A stretch of 29,649 bases of DNA from JAENVT01 sp031404635 (GCA_031404635.1 JANNHY010000352.1:1-29649), one strand, 5' to 3'. Counted from the stretch's first letter, positions 16,016-24,291 are shown. The notes: generated by a model from the letters alone, not told the origin. Program-made: numbers and translations.

Positions 16016-16972
16016 TCATTGTCCGGCGAGCACGACCGAGCGGGCCCGTACCCAGTCGAGTTGATTGGCCAGACCGTCGCCCAGCGACGTGCTGGGCGCC
16101 CACCCCAACGCGTGTCGGGCGATGCAGGTGTCTGCGGCTGTTCTGCGAACATCGCCCTTACCGTCGCCGGCGAGTTGGATGTCGAGCGATCTTCCGGCGA
16201 GCTCCTCGATGGTCGAGATGACCTGGAGCATCGTCGCTTCCTCGCCGCCGCCGACGTTGAGAACGAGTGGAACACCGAGGACCACGCCGGCGCGCAGGGT
16301 GGCATCGACGGCGTCGTCGACGTATGTGAAGTCGCGCGATTGCAGGCCATCACCATTGAGGGTGAAGGAGGGTCCCCCGGCTGCCGCCTCGCACAATCGG
16401 CGCATGGCCATATCGGGTCGTTGACGCGGGCCATAGACGGTGAAGTAGCGCAACGCAGTGACGGACAGTCCGAGCCCCCGATAGATATCGGCCAGGTCCT
16501 CGCACATGCGTTTCGTCGCTCCGTAGGGCGACCGCGGGCGAGTCGGTGTGACACCTTCGATGCACGGGTAATCCTCGGCGTCTCCGTAAACCGACGACGA
16601 CGATGCCATTACCACCCGTGGGCATCGAGCCTCCAGCGCATGCTCGAGGATCCGCTGGGTGGCGATCAAGTTGTCGTGGACGTACCCGGCGAACGAATTG
16701 CCGAAGCTGGCACGCACACCTGCCTGTGCAGCGAGATGGAACACCACCGGCCGGTCGGCAAAGAGTCGATCGAGTGGTGCGTCGGCGAGATCGGCCTCGA
16801 TCAGGGTGAACCGCGGCTCGCGGTGCAACGCGGTGAGGTTCGCCTCTTTGTCGGCCCGCGCGTAGTAGCTGGTGAAGGCATCGATTCCGGTGACCTTCCA
16901 GCCCTCTGCGATCAAGCGTTCGGATAGGTGTGAGCCAATGAAACCGGCTGCTCCGGTGACGATTGCATGCAT
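16016..16972 (-). CDS. NAD-dependent nucleotide-sugar epimerase/dehydratase (extended SDR)
   Basis: The 318-aa protein is an extended short-chain dehydrogenase. It has the NAD-binding motif TGAAGFIGSHL (6-16), the active-site Ser region SSSSVYG (124-130), catalytic Tyr150 and Lys154 in SPYGATK, and LRYFTVYGPRQRP followed by SRDFTYVDDAVDA, typical of UDP-glucose/UDP-glucuronate 4-epimerases. It probably makes the NDP-sugar (a galacto- or galacturono-type donor) used by the cluster's glycosyltransferases. It follows the COG4671-like transferase by 19 bases on the same strand and ends the upstream minus operon. GalE and UDP-GlcA epimerase specificity cannot be told apart from sequence alone. Confidence 0.88.
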   Translation of the reverse strand: MHAIVTGAAGFIGSHLSERLIAEGWKVTGIDAFTSYYARADKEANLTALHREPRFTLIEADLADAPLDRLFADRPVVFHLAAQAGVRASFGNSFAGYVHDNLIATQRILEHALEARCPRVVMASSSSVYGDAEDYPCIEGVTPTRPRSPYGATKRMCEDLADIYRGLGLSVTALRYFTVYGPRQRPDMAMRRLCEAAAGGPSFTLNGDGLQSRDFTYVDDAVDATLRAGVVLGVPLVLNVGGGEEATMLQVISTIEELAGRSLDIQLAGDGKGDVRRTAADTCIARHALGWAPSTSLGDGLANQLDWVRARSVVLAGQ

Positions 16973-16991
16973 GGTTCGCTTCTCTCCTTCA

Positions 16992-18197
16992 TCAGGGCCC
17001 GGTCAGGCAGGGGTCGCGTCGTTGGCTGGTCAATCCGACGAGCAGTTCGGCGGTGCGTTCGGCCCCTCGGTAGTCCGTCCGGTCGATCGGCCGGCGCGGG
17101 CGAGCCACCGTCTGTTGCACGGCGTGCCACACCCGTTGCGGCGTGATCGAATCGGGGTGGAGCATGTCGGCGAGGCCGCGGGCAACTAGGTCGTTGGCCC
17201 GGATCAGCTGTTCGGCGCTGGGGCGCACGCGAGGGATCACCAGCGCCGGCACGCCCGTCTGGAGCACCTCGGAGATCGTGTTGTAGCCGCCCATCGTCAC
17301 CACAGCTCGCGCCCCGGCCAGCACTTGGGCCATGTCGTGGCGGAACTCGAAGAGGCGGATGTGCAAGCCATCGCAGCGGTTCGACAGCCGGGTAACCTGG
17401 TCGGACGGCATCAACGGCCCCGTCACGATCACGATCGGAAATGGCAGCGGAGCGTACCGGTCCGAATCGAGGACGGCGTCGATCAACTCGTGACCATCGC
17501 TGCCACCGCCGACCGTGACCAAGAGGTAGCCGTCGGGAAGATCGTCGGGCGGTGTCGATGCCGGGCTGTTGCCGACGAACCCGACGTGGGTCACCGGTAC
17601 CGGCATCGGCCTGCCACCGAGGCAGCTCAAGGCGTCACCGGTGGTGTTGTCCGGTCCGTAGACGACGGCGCAGTCGTAGTAGCGCTCGACGGCCGACAGC
17701 GTGTTGGCCTCCGACCAGGCGGCGCGAACGCGAGCCGGGTCGTCCTCGACGTTGCGTAACCCGAGCACGATGCGCGCCCGGCCGCGTCGGCGAAGCTCCT
17801 CGAGCATCGGCACCAACTCACCGCGCAACCCCAGCGGCGTCTTGTCGACGACGACGACATCGGGGTCGAAGGCGGCAGCGGTGCTGAGCAGGATCTCCGA
17901 ACGCAGAGATTCGATCATCGGCATGTCGACGCCGAGCGTTGCCGCGTACAGGGTTCCGTCGGCCTCGCGACGGAACACCGGCAACTTCACCGTGTCTACA
18001 CGCTTGGGGAGTTCGAAGCTGCCGAGGGCTGAGGAGCCGGTGACGACGAGCGCCGTGGCATCGGGGTCGATCTCGGTGACGGCTCGCGCCAAGTTGATGC
18101 TTCGGCGAAGGTGCCCCAGCCCCGCGCACTCATTGGTGATGAACAGGGCACGCAAGCCCCCGGAATCGAGGAACGCAGGGACCGTCGTGGTGTTCAT
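16992..18197 (-). CDS. Glycosyltransferase, MurG/COG4671-like (second copy)
   Basis: The 401-aa GT-B protein has the acceptor loop LFITNECAGLGHLRRSINLA near the N-terminus and the donor-site blocks LLVTVGGGSDGHELI and VTMGGYNTISEVLQTGVPALVI, then RVRPSAEQLIRANDL. The last is the characteristic 'R..E...RA..L' stretch of COG4671-type enzymes. The start is ATG 18197, whose ATGA overlaps the ABC exporter stop; an in-frame ATG at 18206 lies inside the transporter gene. It is translationally coupled to the exporter, which suggests that it builds the molecule the exporter moves. It is a paralogue of the 8299-9483 gene. Confidence 0.84.
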   Translation of the reverse strand: MNTTTVPAFLDSGGLRALFITNECAGLGHLRRSINLARAVTEIDPDATALVVTGSSALGSFELPKRVDTVKLPVFRREADGTLYAATLGVDMPMIESLRSEILLSTAAAFDPDVVVVDKTPLGLRGELVPMLEELRRRGRARIVLGLRNVEDDPARVRAAWSEANTLSAVERYYDCAVVYGPDNTTGDALSCLGGRPMPVPVTHVGFVGNSPASTPPDDLPDGYLLVTVGGGSDGHELIDAVLDSDRYAPLPFPIVIVTGPLMPSDQVTRLSNRCDGLHIRLFEFRHDMAQVLAGARAVVTMGGYNTISEVLQTGVPALVIPRVRPSAEQLIRANDLVARGLADMLHPDSITPQRVWHAVQQTVARPRRPIDRTDYRGAERTAELLVGLTSQRRDPCLTGP

Positions 18198-20059
18198 CGG
18201 TGCCAACCGGTCAGGTCGCGGACCGTCGTGGCCGGGTCGGGTGCGCTGAATTGGGCCAGGAACCCATTTGGGGTCGCCCGCGAATGTCGGTGCAGTCGCG
18301 AGTACAGACCACCGCGGTGCATGAGCTGATCGTGGGTTCCGTCCTCGACGATGGCGCCACCGTCGAGCACGACGATCCGGTCGGCCCGCTGCACGGTCGA
18401 GAGTCGGTGGGCGATGATCAGCATCGTGCGCGACCGGGGAAGATTGTCCAAGGCGTTGACGATCAACTCCTCCGAGCGTGTATCGAGGGCGCTGGTCGGT
18501 TCGTCGAGGATCAGGATCGGGGCGTCGCGCAGTATCGCCCGAGCGATGGCGATTCGCTGTCGCTGGCCGCCCGACAGATCAACACCGCGTTCGGCCACAC
18601 GAGTGTCGAGGCCGTCCGGGAGTCGGTCGGTGAACTCGTCGACCAGGGCCAGCTTGGCAGCCCGCTCGACGGCACGCCGGGACGCTCCGGGCCGGCCGCA
18701 GGCGATGTTGTCACCGATGGTGCCACGCAGGAGCACCGTGTCCTGCAAAACCATCGACACCTGCGACCGCAGTGAGGCGACCGAGTAGTCGCGGACGTCG
18801 TGACCGTCGATCAGCACCGTGCCGCAGCGAGCCTCGATCAGGCGGGGGACAAGGGCAGCGAGCGTCGACTTTCCGGCGCCGGTCGGGCCGACGAGCGCGA
18901 CGGTCTCACCGGCATCGACGTCGAACGACACGGCGGACAGCACCGGCTCACGCCCGTACGAGAACGTCACCTCGTCGAAGCCGATGTGGCCGTCGAACGG
19001 CGGAGCCAGAATGGCATTCGGGCGATCGCGAATATCGGGTTCGGTGGAAAGAACCTCGCCGATGCGCTCGGCCGAGGCCATCCCTTTGCTGAAAATCGTC
19101 GTGAGCTTGGAGAGGGCTTTGACGGGCTTGTAAAGCGATCCGACATAGGTCAAAAAGATCAGTAGCACGCCGAGCTTCATCTCCCCGTTGGCGACCCTGC
19201 TCGCGCCGACCCACAGCACGATCAACGTCGAAGCCAGCCCTGCGGCATCGACCATCGGAGCGAATCGTGCCTGCAGCCGCACTGCCTCGACGCCGGCGGT
19301 GAGACTGTCGCCCGACAGTTCCTCGAAGCGGCCGGACTGGTGGCGCTCGAGGGTGAACGCTTGCACCAGTGAGATCGCCCCGAGGCTCTCGGTAGCCGCC
19401 GAGGCCACTGCGCCGTCGGCGCGGCGCACACGTCGCGAGGCGATGCGCAGCGAGTGCTTCGAGCGGTGCACCGCGAGGGCGAGGAGGGGTGTGGTGAGCA
19501 AACTCAACAGTGTGAGGTATGGATCGACGTTAACCATGACCACGAACATCCCGATTACGAGGAGCAGGTTCGGGAACAGGTTGGCCAGCATTTGGACCAG
19601 CAGGTCTTGAGTGCGATCCACATCGGCCGTCACCCGCGCCGTGAGATCTCCGACCTGGTGACGTCGGTGGTACCCGAGGGACAGGCGGTGCAGATGCGTG
19701 AAGGCCCGCCCGCGCATGTCGTTGGCAACATGCAGACCCGCGGACGACAACAGCCGCGTTGACCAGTAGTCGAGCAGGGCGCCGACAGCGACGATGCCGG
19801 CCAGACTCGTGACGGCCACGATGAGGTCGGTGCGGATCGCGTCAGCGGACTTCGCCGATCCGGTGAGGGCATGGTCGACCAGCCAACCGAGCGGCCACGG
19901 TTCGGCGAGCTTGGTCACGACCTGGAGCACGGCCAGAACCGAGCCGAGGAGAAGCGCCGACCGGTACCTGCGGACATCAGCGCGCAGGAGTGGGGTGACA
20001 ACGCGGGCGGATCGGCGGCTGTGGGGCGCCGCGAGGCTTGCCGAACTCGCTCTGGTCAC
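18194..20059 (-). CDS. ABC exporter, fused transmembrane and ATPase domains (MsbA/lipid or glycoconjugate type)
   Basis: This 621-aa half-transporter has an N-terminal membrane domain (helices in about 35-55, 80-100, 155-200 and 270-320) and a C-terminal nucleotide-binding domain. The ATPase has Walker A GPTGAGKST (from residue 391), Q-loop region VSMVLQDTVLLRGTI, signature LSGGQRQRIAIARAIL, Walker B ILILDEPTSALD and the switch His in IIAHRLSTV. Such type IV exporters work as dimers to move lipids, peptides or lipid-linked sugars out of the membrane. It leads the upstream minus operon. The start is GTG 20059, with AAGGGG about 11 bases before it. The preceding gap is full of dyad sites, so its expression is probably regulated. 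Confidence 0.92.
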   Translation of the reverse strand: MTRASSASLAAPHSRRSARVVTPLLRADVRRYRSALLLGSVLAVLQVVTKLAEPWPLGWLVDHALTGSAKSADAIRTDLIVAVTSLAGIVAVGALLDYWSTRLLSSAGLHVANDMRGRAFTHLHRLSLGYHRRHQVGDLTARVTADVDRTQDLLVQMLANLFPNLLLVIGMFVVMVNVDPYLTLLSLLTTPLLALAVHRSKHSLRIASRRVRRADGAVASAATESLGAISLVQAFTLERHQSGRFEELSGDSLTAGVEAVRLQARFAPMVDAAGLASTLIVLWVGASRVANGEMKLGVLLIFLTYVGSLYKPVKALSKLTTIFSKGMASAERIGEVLSTEPDIRDRPNAILAPPFDGHIGFDEVTFSYGREPVLSAVSFDVDAGETVALVGPTGAGKSTLAALVPRLIEARCGTVLIDGHDVRDYSVASLRSQVSMVLQDTVLLRGTIGDNIACGRPGASRRAVERAAKLALVDEFTDRLPDGLDTRVAERGVDLSGGQRQRIAIARAILRDAPILILDEPTSALDTRSEELIVNALDNLPRSRTMLIIAHRLSTVQRADRIVVLDGGAIVEDGTHDQLMHRGGLYSRLHRHSRATPNGFLAQFSAPDPATTVRDLTGWHR

Positions 20060-20216
20060 TTGTGAACAGCCCCTTCGCTTCCGTCGGTCAGATGAACATC
20101 TGGCGTCAGGTATCTGTCACCATGGTGAACAGCGTGGCCGACATCGCCGACGCGGCCTACTGGACGTTGGTGCTAGCACCAAAGTCCACGTTCACGTGGC
20201 CTTGCAGGCTCGCCGA
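20060..20216. promoter_or_regulatory. Dyad-rich control region upstream of the ABC exporter operon
   Basis: This 157-bp non-coding gap holds four symmetric sites. They are CAGATG-AA-CATCTG (20089-20102), the perfect palindrome TCACCATGGTGA (20117-20128), a 28-bp dyad (20161-20188; 13 of 14 pairs, perfect core TTGGTGCTAGCACCAA at 20167-20182), and CCACGT-TC-ACGTGG (20186-20199). The long dyad has no loop, so it looks like a protein-binding operator more than a terminator. I could not find a clear -35/-10 pair. The sites lie 30-140 bp upstream of the exporter's GTG. Confidence 0.6.
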
Positions 20217-20867
20217 TCAGCGGAGGCGGCGACGCAGTTCGACGTAGACCTCGTCGCCGACCAGCGCAATCAGTTCCCCCGCTAGCGATTCGACGACCGG
20301 TCGGTCGCCGACATAGGCCTCTGGTTCCTCCGTGCAGCACCAGTGCATCGAGTCGCCGTCATCGCCCCAGTCGCCGCGCTCCCAGCCACGCACCGTGGCG
20401 ATCTCGCTTCCGTCAGCTTGCAAGTCCCAGTCGATCTTGACGGGCAGCTGCCAGCACACCGAAGGCTTCCAGGCGATCGGCGATTCGCCGGCACGCAGCG
20501 CAGCGAGGTGCAGCGCGCACCCTTCGCCACCATCGAAGCCGGGACGGTTGAGGAATATGCATGCTCCGTCGACCACCTTGGTGGAGGTGCGTGTGCTGTC
20601 GGTGAACACGTCGTCGGCATCGATCGCCGAGCGATGTTGGAAGAACTCATCGTCGAGCGTGGCCGCCAGCGCCGAGATCGTCATCGCCTCCCCCGTGTCG
20701 GCCAGCTCGGCGCCGATCGAACAGCAGCCCTGGTTGAGGTGCTCGGCAGGCTCGTCGAGGATCCCTTTGCATCCCCGCCCCCAGATGCAGGTCCAGTTGG
20801 ATGTCAGGAAACGTCGCTCGAAGCGCCAGGTGACATCACCGTCGATGATCTCCTCGTTGGCGCTCAC
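20217..20867 (-). CDS. Cys-rich protein, YkgJ/DUF3109-like metal- or Fe-S-binding
   Basis: This 216-aa protein has a Cys pattern like YkgJ/DUF3109-type putative zinc/iron-chelating proteins: TCIWGRGCKGIL (Cys27, Cys33), QGCCSIGAEL (Cys48, Cys49), GACIFLNRPGF (Cys103), EGCALHLAAL (Cys117, His120) and KPSVCWQLPV (Cys138). The order C...CC...C-x-FL...GC-x-LH...KP..C is the family hallmark. There is no signal peptide or membrane helix. The start is GTG 20867, overlapping the dioxygenase stop by 4 bases; the longer open frame upstream belongs inside the dioxygenase gene. Coupling to an Fe(II)-dependent dioxygenase suggests a role in iron or cluster handling for it, but this is inference. Confidence 0.75.
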   Translation of the reverse strand: MSANEEIIDGDVTWRFERRFLTSNWTCIWGRGCKGILDEPAEHLNQGCCSIGAELADTGEAMTISALAATLDDEFFQHRSAIDADDVFTDSTRTSTKVVDGACIFLNRPGFDGGEGCALHLAALRAGESPIAWKPSVCWQLPVKIDWDLQADGSEIATVRGWERGDWGDDGDSMHWCCTEEPEAYVGDRPVVESLAGELIALVGDEVYVELRRRLR

Positions 20868-21970
20868 CCGACCGTCCGTAACCGGCTCTCGAAATCCTCG
20901 TGGTTGAGGTACGCACCGCACATCGTGCGCGTGCCGGTGTAGGCGCGGCGCCCGTGCAACACCCGCCAGTTGTCGAACAGAAGTGCTTCGCCTGGGCGAA
21001 GCACATGTCGCCATTGCATCGATTCGTCGTTGGCCAGATTGTCGAAGGCGCGCAGCGCGGCGTAGAGCTGGGCCATCTCGTCTGCCGGCAACAGGAACGG
21101 AGCGCGGTCGGAATTGTTGTACGAGACCTGCACCAAGGTGCCGTTGTGGTCGTGGCGGAATACCGGCCGGGCGGCCACCAGGTGTGCGCCGTCACCGATG
21201 TATTGGGCGGGGATGGCAACGTCGCACAGCACCTCGAACAACTCCGGTTCCGTGGATTGCATCACGTCGGCGATCTTGAAGCCGTCAACCAACGTCGAAT
21301 CGCCACCCGCGCCGTCGAAGGACAGGCAGTGCAGCATCTGCAATCCCGGTGCGTCGTGGCTGTACGTGCCGTCGGTGTGCGCCGAAAGGTGCAGGTTGGT
21401 GTAGGCCATGTCGGCTTTGGAGAGATCGGCCGTGAACTCCCAGAACCCCCCGAAGATCGTTTCTCGTACGTACCCGACGTGGCGGATGAGGGCCTCGGTA
21501 GCGACGGCCGTCGCCGGTGTGCCGGTGACGACGGCGAAGCCGTAGGTCGCTATCGTCGACAACCACCGGCGAACGCCCTCCTCGCTCTGCATCACCGCCT
21601 CGTAGGGGACCTCGAGTGGCGCTTGCCCGAGTGCTGCGCCGTCCCACAGCACGGGTCGTGGTGCGGCCGCAATGCGTGCCGCCTGCGGAGACCGGAAGAG
21701 ATGCAGGAACTCCACTGGCACCTCGGATGCTTCGGCAAGTCCGTGCCACATCAGGCGAACGACGCCGTCAACGACGGTTGCCGCGCTGGCCTGAAGATCG
21801 GAAGGTAGGGCCGCGGTGTCGAGCCGGCGCTGGCGGGTGACCGGATGGATCGTTGCCTCATCGTGGGCGTGATCGCGCAACCACAGCCACGGATACCGGC
21901 TCTCCACCCCGTCGTCCCATGTGACGTGCAGGCATGAGTCGGTCGTTCGGATCTCGTCGATGAAGGCCAC
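20864..21970 (-). CDS. Fe(II)/2-oxoglutarate dioxygenase, gamma-butyrobetaine/trimethyllysine hydroxylase-like
   Basis: This 368-aa protein has an N-terminal DUF971/GBBH-N-like domain (about 1-95, with LHVTWDDG and RYPWLWLRDHAHDEA) followed by a TauD/TfdA-type catalytic domain. The facial triad is His198 and Asp200 in SAHTDGTY with distal His339 in FDNWRVLHGRRAY; Arg348 is the likely 2-oxoglutarate anchor. This architecture is that of gamma-butyrobetaine and trimethyllysine hydroxylases of carnitine synthesis. No other carnitine gene is nearby, so the substrate is open. The GTG 21970 start lies only 38 bp from the divergent mycothione reductase start, so the two may share a control region. 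Confidence 0.86.
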   Translation of the reverse strand: MAFIDEIRTTDSCLHVTWDDGVESRYPWLWLRDHAHDEATIHPVTRQRRLDTAALPSDLQASAATVVDGVVRLMWHGLAEASEVPVEFLHLFRSPQAARIAAAPRPVLWDGAALGQAPLEVPYEAVMQSEEGVRRWLSTIATYGFAVVTGTPATAVATEALIRHVGYVRETIFGGFWEFTADLSKADMAYTNLHLSAHTDGTYSHDAPGLQMLHCLSFDGAGGDSTLVDGFKIADVMQSTEPELFEVLCDVAIPAQYIGDGAHLVAARPVFRHDHNGTLVQVSYNNSDRAPFLLPADEMAQLYAALRAFDNLANDESMQWRHVLRPGEALLFDNWRVLHGRRAYTGTRTMCGAYLNHEDFESRLRTVG

Positions 21971-22008
21971 CGAACAATTCTGCCAGCCGGAACTGCAAGG
22001 CTGACGCG

Positions 22009-23400
22009 GTGACGAGCGAACACTTCGACTTGATCATCATCGGTACCGGCTCCGGGAACTCCGTGATCAGCAGTGAGATGGACGGCTGGCGGATCGCCAT
22101 CGTCGAACGGTGGACGTTCGGCGGCACATGCCTGAACCGCGGCTGTATCCCGTCGAAGATGCTGATCTACGCGGCCGACGTCGCCGAATCCGCCGGCCAC
22201 GACAACGCCCGGAAGTATGGCGTGACCACGCGATTCGAGTCAGCTGACTGGTCGGCGATCGTGCAGCGTGTTTTCGGGCGGATCGACCCGATCGCCGAAG
22301 ATGGTCGCCGGTACCGGCACGACCTGCCGAATGTGACGGTCTACGAGGGCGACGCCCGCTTCGTCGGCGAACGCACTCTGCACGTGAACGGGGAGACGAT
22401 CACGGGCGACCAAGTGGTGATCGCTGCCGGAGCCCGACCGTTCATCCCGGCACTCCACGGTATCGACGCGGTGCCGTTCCATACCAGTGACTCGATAATG
22501 CGCATCGCCCGTCAGCCCAAACATCTGCTCGTACTCGGCGGAGGGTTCATCGCCGCCGAGTTGAGCCACGTCTTTCGATCGCTCGGTTCACACGTGACCA
22601 TCATCAACCGCAGCCACCGCCTGCTGCGTGCCGAGGATCACGACGTCTCGCAACGGTTCACCGAGCTGGCCGCCGAGCGATTCGATCTGTTGCTCGGTGC
22701 CCGCGTGCAACGAGTGTTCATGACGGCTGGTGGCGTCGGTGTCAACGTGACGACCGACACCGGAGAGCATACGGTGGAGGGCGACACGTTGCTCGTGGCC
22801 GCCGGCCGGCAGCCCAACGGCGACGAGATCGATGCCCGTGCCGCCGGTGTCGAGGTCGGGCCGCTGGGTGACGTGATCGTCGACCTGTTCGGCAGAACGA
22901 GCGCACCGGGCGTGTGGGCGCTCGGTGACGTCAACGGGCGTCACCAGCTCAAGCATATGGCCAACGGCGAGGCCGACGTTGTACGGCACAACCTTGTGCA
23001 TCCCGATGATCTGCGCCCGCTCGACACCCGGCCGGCACCGCATGCCGTCTTCACGAGTCCGCAGATCGGGGCCGTTGGCCTCACCGAGGTACAGGCCGAT
23101 TCCTTGGGTCGGCAATTCAGCGTCATCAGTCAGCCATACGGCGACGCTGCGTACGGGTGGGCGCTGGAGGACACCAGCGGATTCTGCAAGCTGATCGGCG
23201 ACCCGGCCACCCGCACGTTGCTCGGAGCTCACATCATCGGCTATCAGGCGTCGATGCTGATCCAGCTGCTGGTGCAGGGGATCCACCTCGGCGGCACGGT
23301 CGACGAACTGGCGAATGGTCAGGTGTGGATCCACCCGGCCCTGTGCGAGGTCGTCGAGCAAGCGTTGCTGAAGCTGATCGACGCCTTCGGGCGGGTCTGA
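22009..23400 (+). CDS. mtr: Mycothione reductase
   Basis: This flavoprotein disulfide reductase (463 aa) regenerates mycothiol from mycothione disulfide with NADPH, maintaining the thiol pool of actinobacteria. The N-terminal FAD site is IIIGTGSGNS (9-18), the redox-active pair is Cys41/Cys46 in GGTCLNRGC, the nucleotide-binding site is LVLGGGFIAAELSHVF, and VWALGDVNGRHQLKH is the second FAD contact. The C-terminal WIHPALCEVVEQAL gives the catalytic His442/Glu447 dyad. GTGSGNS and the Mtr-type tail distinguish it from dihydrolipoamide dehydrogenase. The start is GTG 22009. Its presence supports an actinobacterial source. Confidence 0.9.
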   Translation: MTSEHFDLIIIGTGSGNSVISSEMDGWRIAIVERWTFGGTCLNRGCIPSKMLIYAADVAESAGHDNARKYGVTTRFESADWSAIVQRVFGRIDPIAEDGRRYRHDLPNVTVYEGDARFVGERTLHVNGETITGDQVVIAAGARPFIPALHGIDAVPFHTSDSIMRIARQPKHLLVLGGGFIAAELSHVFRSLGSHVTIINRSHRLLRAEDHDVSQRFTELAAERFDLLLGARVQRVFMTAGGVGVNVTTDTGEHTVEGDTLLVAAGRQPNGDEIDARAAGVEVGPLGDVIVDLFGRTSAPGVWALGDVNGRHQLKHMANGEADVVRHNLVHPDDLRPLDTRPAPHAVFTSPQIGAVGLTEVQADSLGRQFSVISQPYGDAAYGWALEDTSGFCKLIGDPATRTLLGAHIIGYQASMLIQLLVQGIHLGGTVDELANGQVWIHPALCEVVEQALLKLIDAFGRV

Positions 23401-23493
23401 CTTCTCACCAGCCTTTTACTTCGCTTGGGTAGGCACCTCACCTGCGAGGGCGATGATGATCGATATCACCCCCTATCGAAACGGAGATACCCC

Positions 23494-24228
23494 ATGAACA
23501 ACAGGCTTGCAGGAACGGGCTTGGCGATCGGTTTGGTCGCCGGAGCAGGCGCTGGATTGATCCTCGAGCTGTCCGGATCGGCCGGTGCCGTATCAGGAAA
23601 CGCTGCGGCGGTCTCGGCCATCGTCGATGACTCGACCGCGGACACCACCGACACCACCGAGACGGTCCTATCGGACCGCTCGACTCGATTGCAGGAAGTG
23701 CTGCAGCCACTCGTCGATGATGGCACCATCACCCAGGAGCAGGCCGACAAGGTGATCACCGCCTTGGCAGCGGCAGGTCCCCTGCATGGCCCGATGGGCG
23801 GCGCCCATCGCGGCCCAGGTTGGCGCGGTGGGCCTGGCCTCGACATCGTGGCCACGACGCTCGGCATCACCGCCGACGAGGTGCGCACGGCCCTTGAAGA
23901 TGGCCAGTCGCTTGCTGACCTGGCCGTCAGCAACGGCAAGACCGCCCAGAACGTGGTCGATGCCATCGTCGCCGACGCCACGACGCGGATCAACGCCAAG
24001 GTCGCAGCAGGCGACCTCACCCAGGCCGAGGCCGACGAGCATCTGGCCGACCTCGCGACGCGCGCTACCGAATTCGTCAACGGCACCATCGCTGTCGGTG
24101 GCCCGGGATTCGGCGGCCATGGCTTTGGCGGCCGCGGCTTTGGCGGCCCTGGCCATCACGGTGATGACTCTGACGCCGACGACACCACCGTCGACACCAC
24201 CGCCACAACCGACACCGTCGGCAGCTGA
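23494..24228 (+). CDS. Secreted or membrane-anchored Gly-rich, Asp/Thr-rich protein
   Basis: The 244-aa protein starts at ATG 23494 with ACGGAG upstream. An N-terminal hydrophobic segment (about 5-35) is a signal peptide or anchor. A D/T-rich stretch (TADTTDTTET) follows, then two helical segments of the TQ(E/A)QAD type: DGTITQEQADKVITALAAAG and GDLTQAEADEHLADLA. Between them is GITADEVRTALEDGQSLADLA, a module common in actinobacterial secreted proteins. Three 15-bp tandem units (24106-24150) encode GFGG(H/R/P), followed by His/Asp-rich GHHGDDSDADD and a second D/T tail. No enzyme motif is visible. It precedes a two-component system and may be its target or signal partner. The His/Asp-rich end could bind metal; that is a guess. 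Confidence 0.78.
   Translation: MNNRLAGTGLAIGLVAGAGAGLILELSGSAGAVSGNAAAVSAIVDDSTADTTDTTETVLSDRSTRLQEVLQPLVDDGTITQEQADKVITALAAAGPLHGPMGGAHRGPGWRGGPGLDIVATTLGITADEVRTALEDGQSLADLAVSNGKTAQNVVDAIVADATTRINAKVAAGDLTQAEADEHLADLATRATEFVNGTIAVGGPGFGGHGFGGRGFGGPGHHGDDSDADDTTVDTTATTDTVGS
24106..24150 (+). repeat. Three 15-bp tandem repeats inside the secreted-protein gene
   Basis: Three in-frame copies at 24106-24120, 24121-24135 and 24136-24150, of the form GG(A/C)TT(C/T)GGCGGCC followed by two variable bases, each encode Gly-Phe-Gly-Gly-X. The copies differ at a few positions. Copy number may vary among relatives. Confidence 0.7.
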
Positions 24229-24239
24229 AGTTCTCGGCT

Positions 24240-24275
24240 CGGCCGGGATGGCTTCCCCCCTCGCCATCCCGGCCG
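24240..24275 (+). terminator. Strong GC-rich hairpin between secreted-protein gene and response regulator
   Basis: GGCCGGGATGGC and GCCATCCCGGCC pair perfectly over 12 bp (13 with the flanking C-G) around a 10-base loop. There is no T-tract after it, so it is an intrinsic-type hairpin of the kind common in high-GC genomes. It ends 16 bases before the response regulator ATG, so it could also affect that gene's expression. Confidence 0.75.
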
Positions 24276-24291
24276 GTCAGAATGACTTCCC

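Noticed and set aside
15884..16927. 347-aa plus-strand open frame opposite the epimerase
   Set aside because: Shadow of an SDR gene with intact TGAAGFIG and YGATK motifs.
20038..20247. Possible small antitoxin-like gene running through the CTAGCA palindrome
   Set aside because: The 69-aa frame overlaps two annotated genes, has no ribosome binding site and no ribbon-helix-helix pattern or toxin partner; the palindrome alone is better read as an operator.
22009..23400. Dihydrolipoamide dehydrogenase
   Set aside because: GTGSGNS near the FAD site and the Mtr-like C-terminal tail fit mycothione reductase; no 2-oxoacid dehydrogenase genes are adjacent.
23401..23493. Promoter or riboswitch in the gap before the secreted-protein gene
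   Set aside because: I found only the ribosome binding site; no convincing -35/-10 pair or structured leader could be supported.
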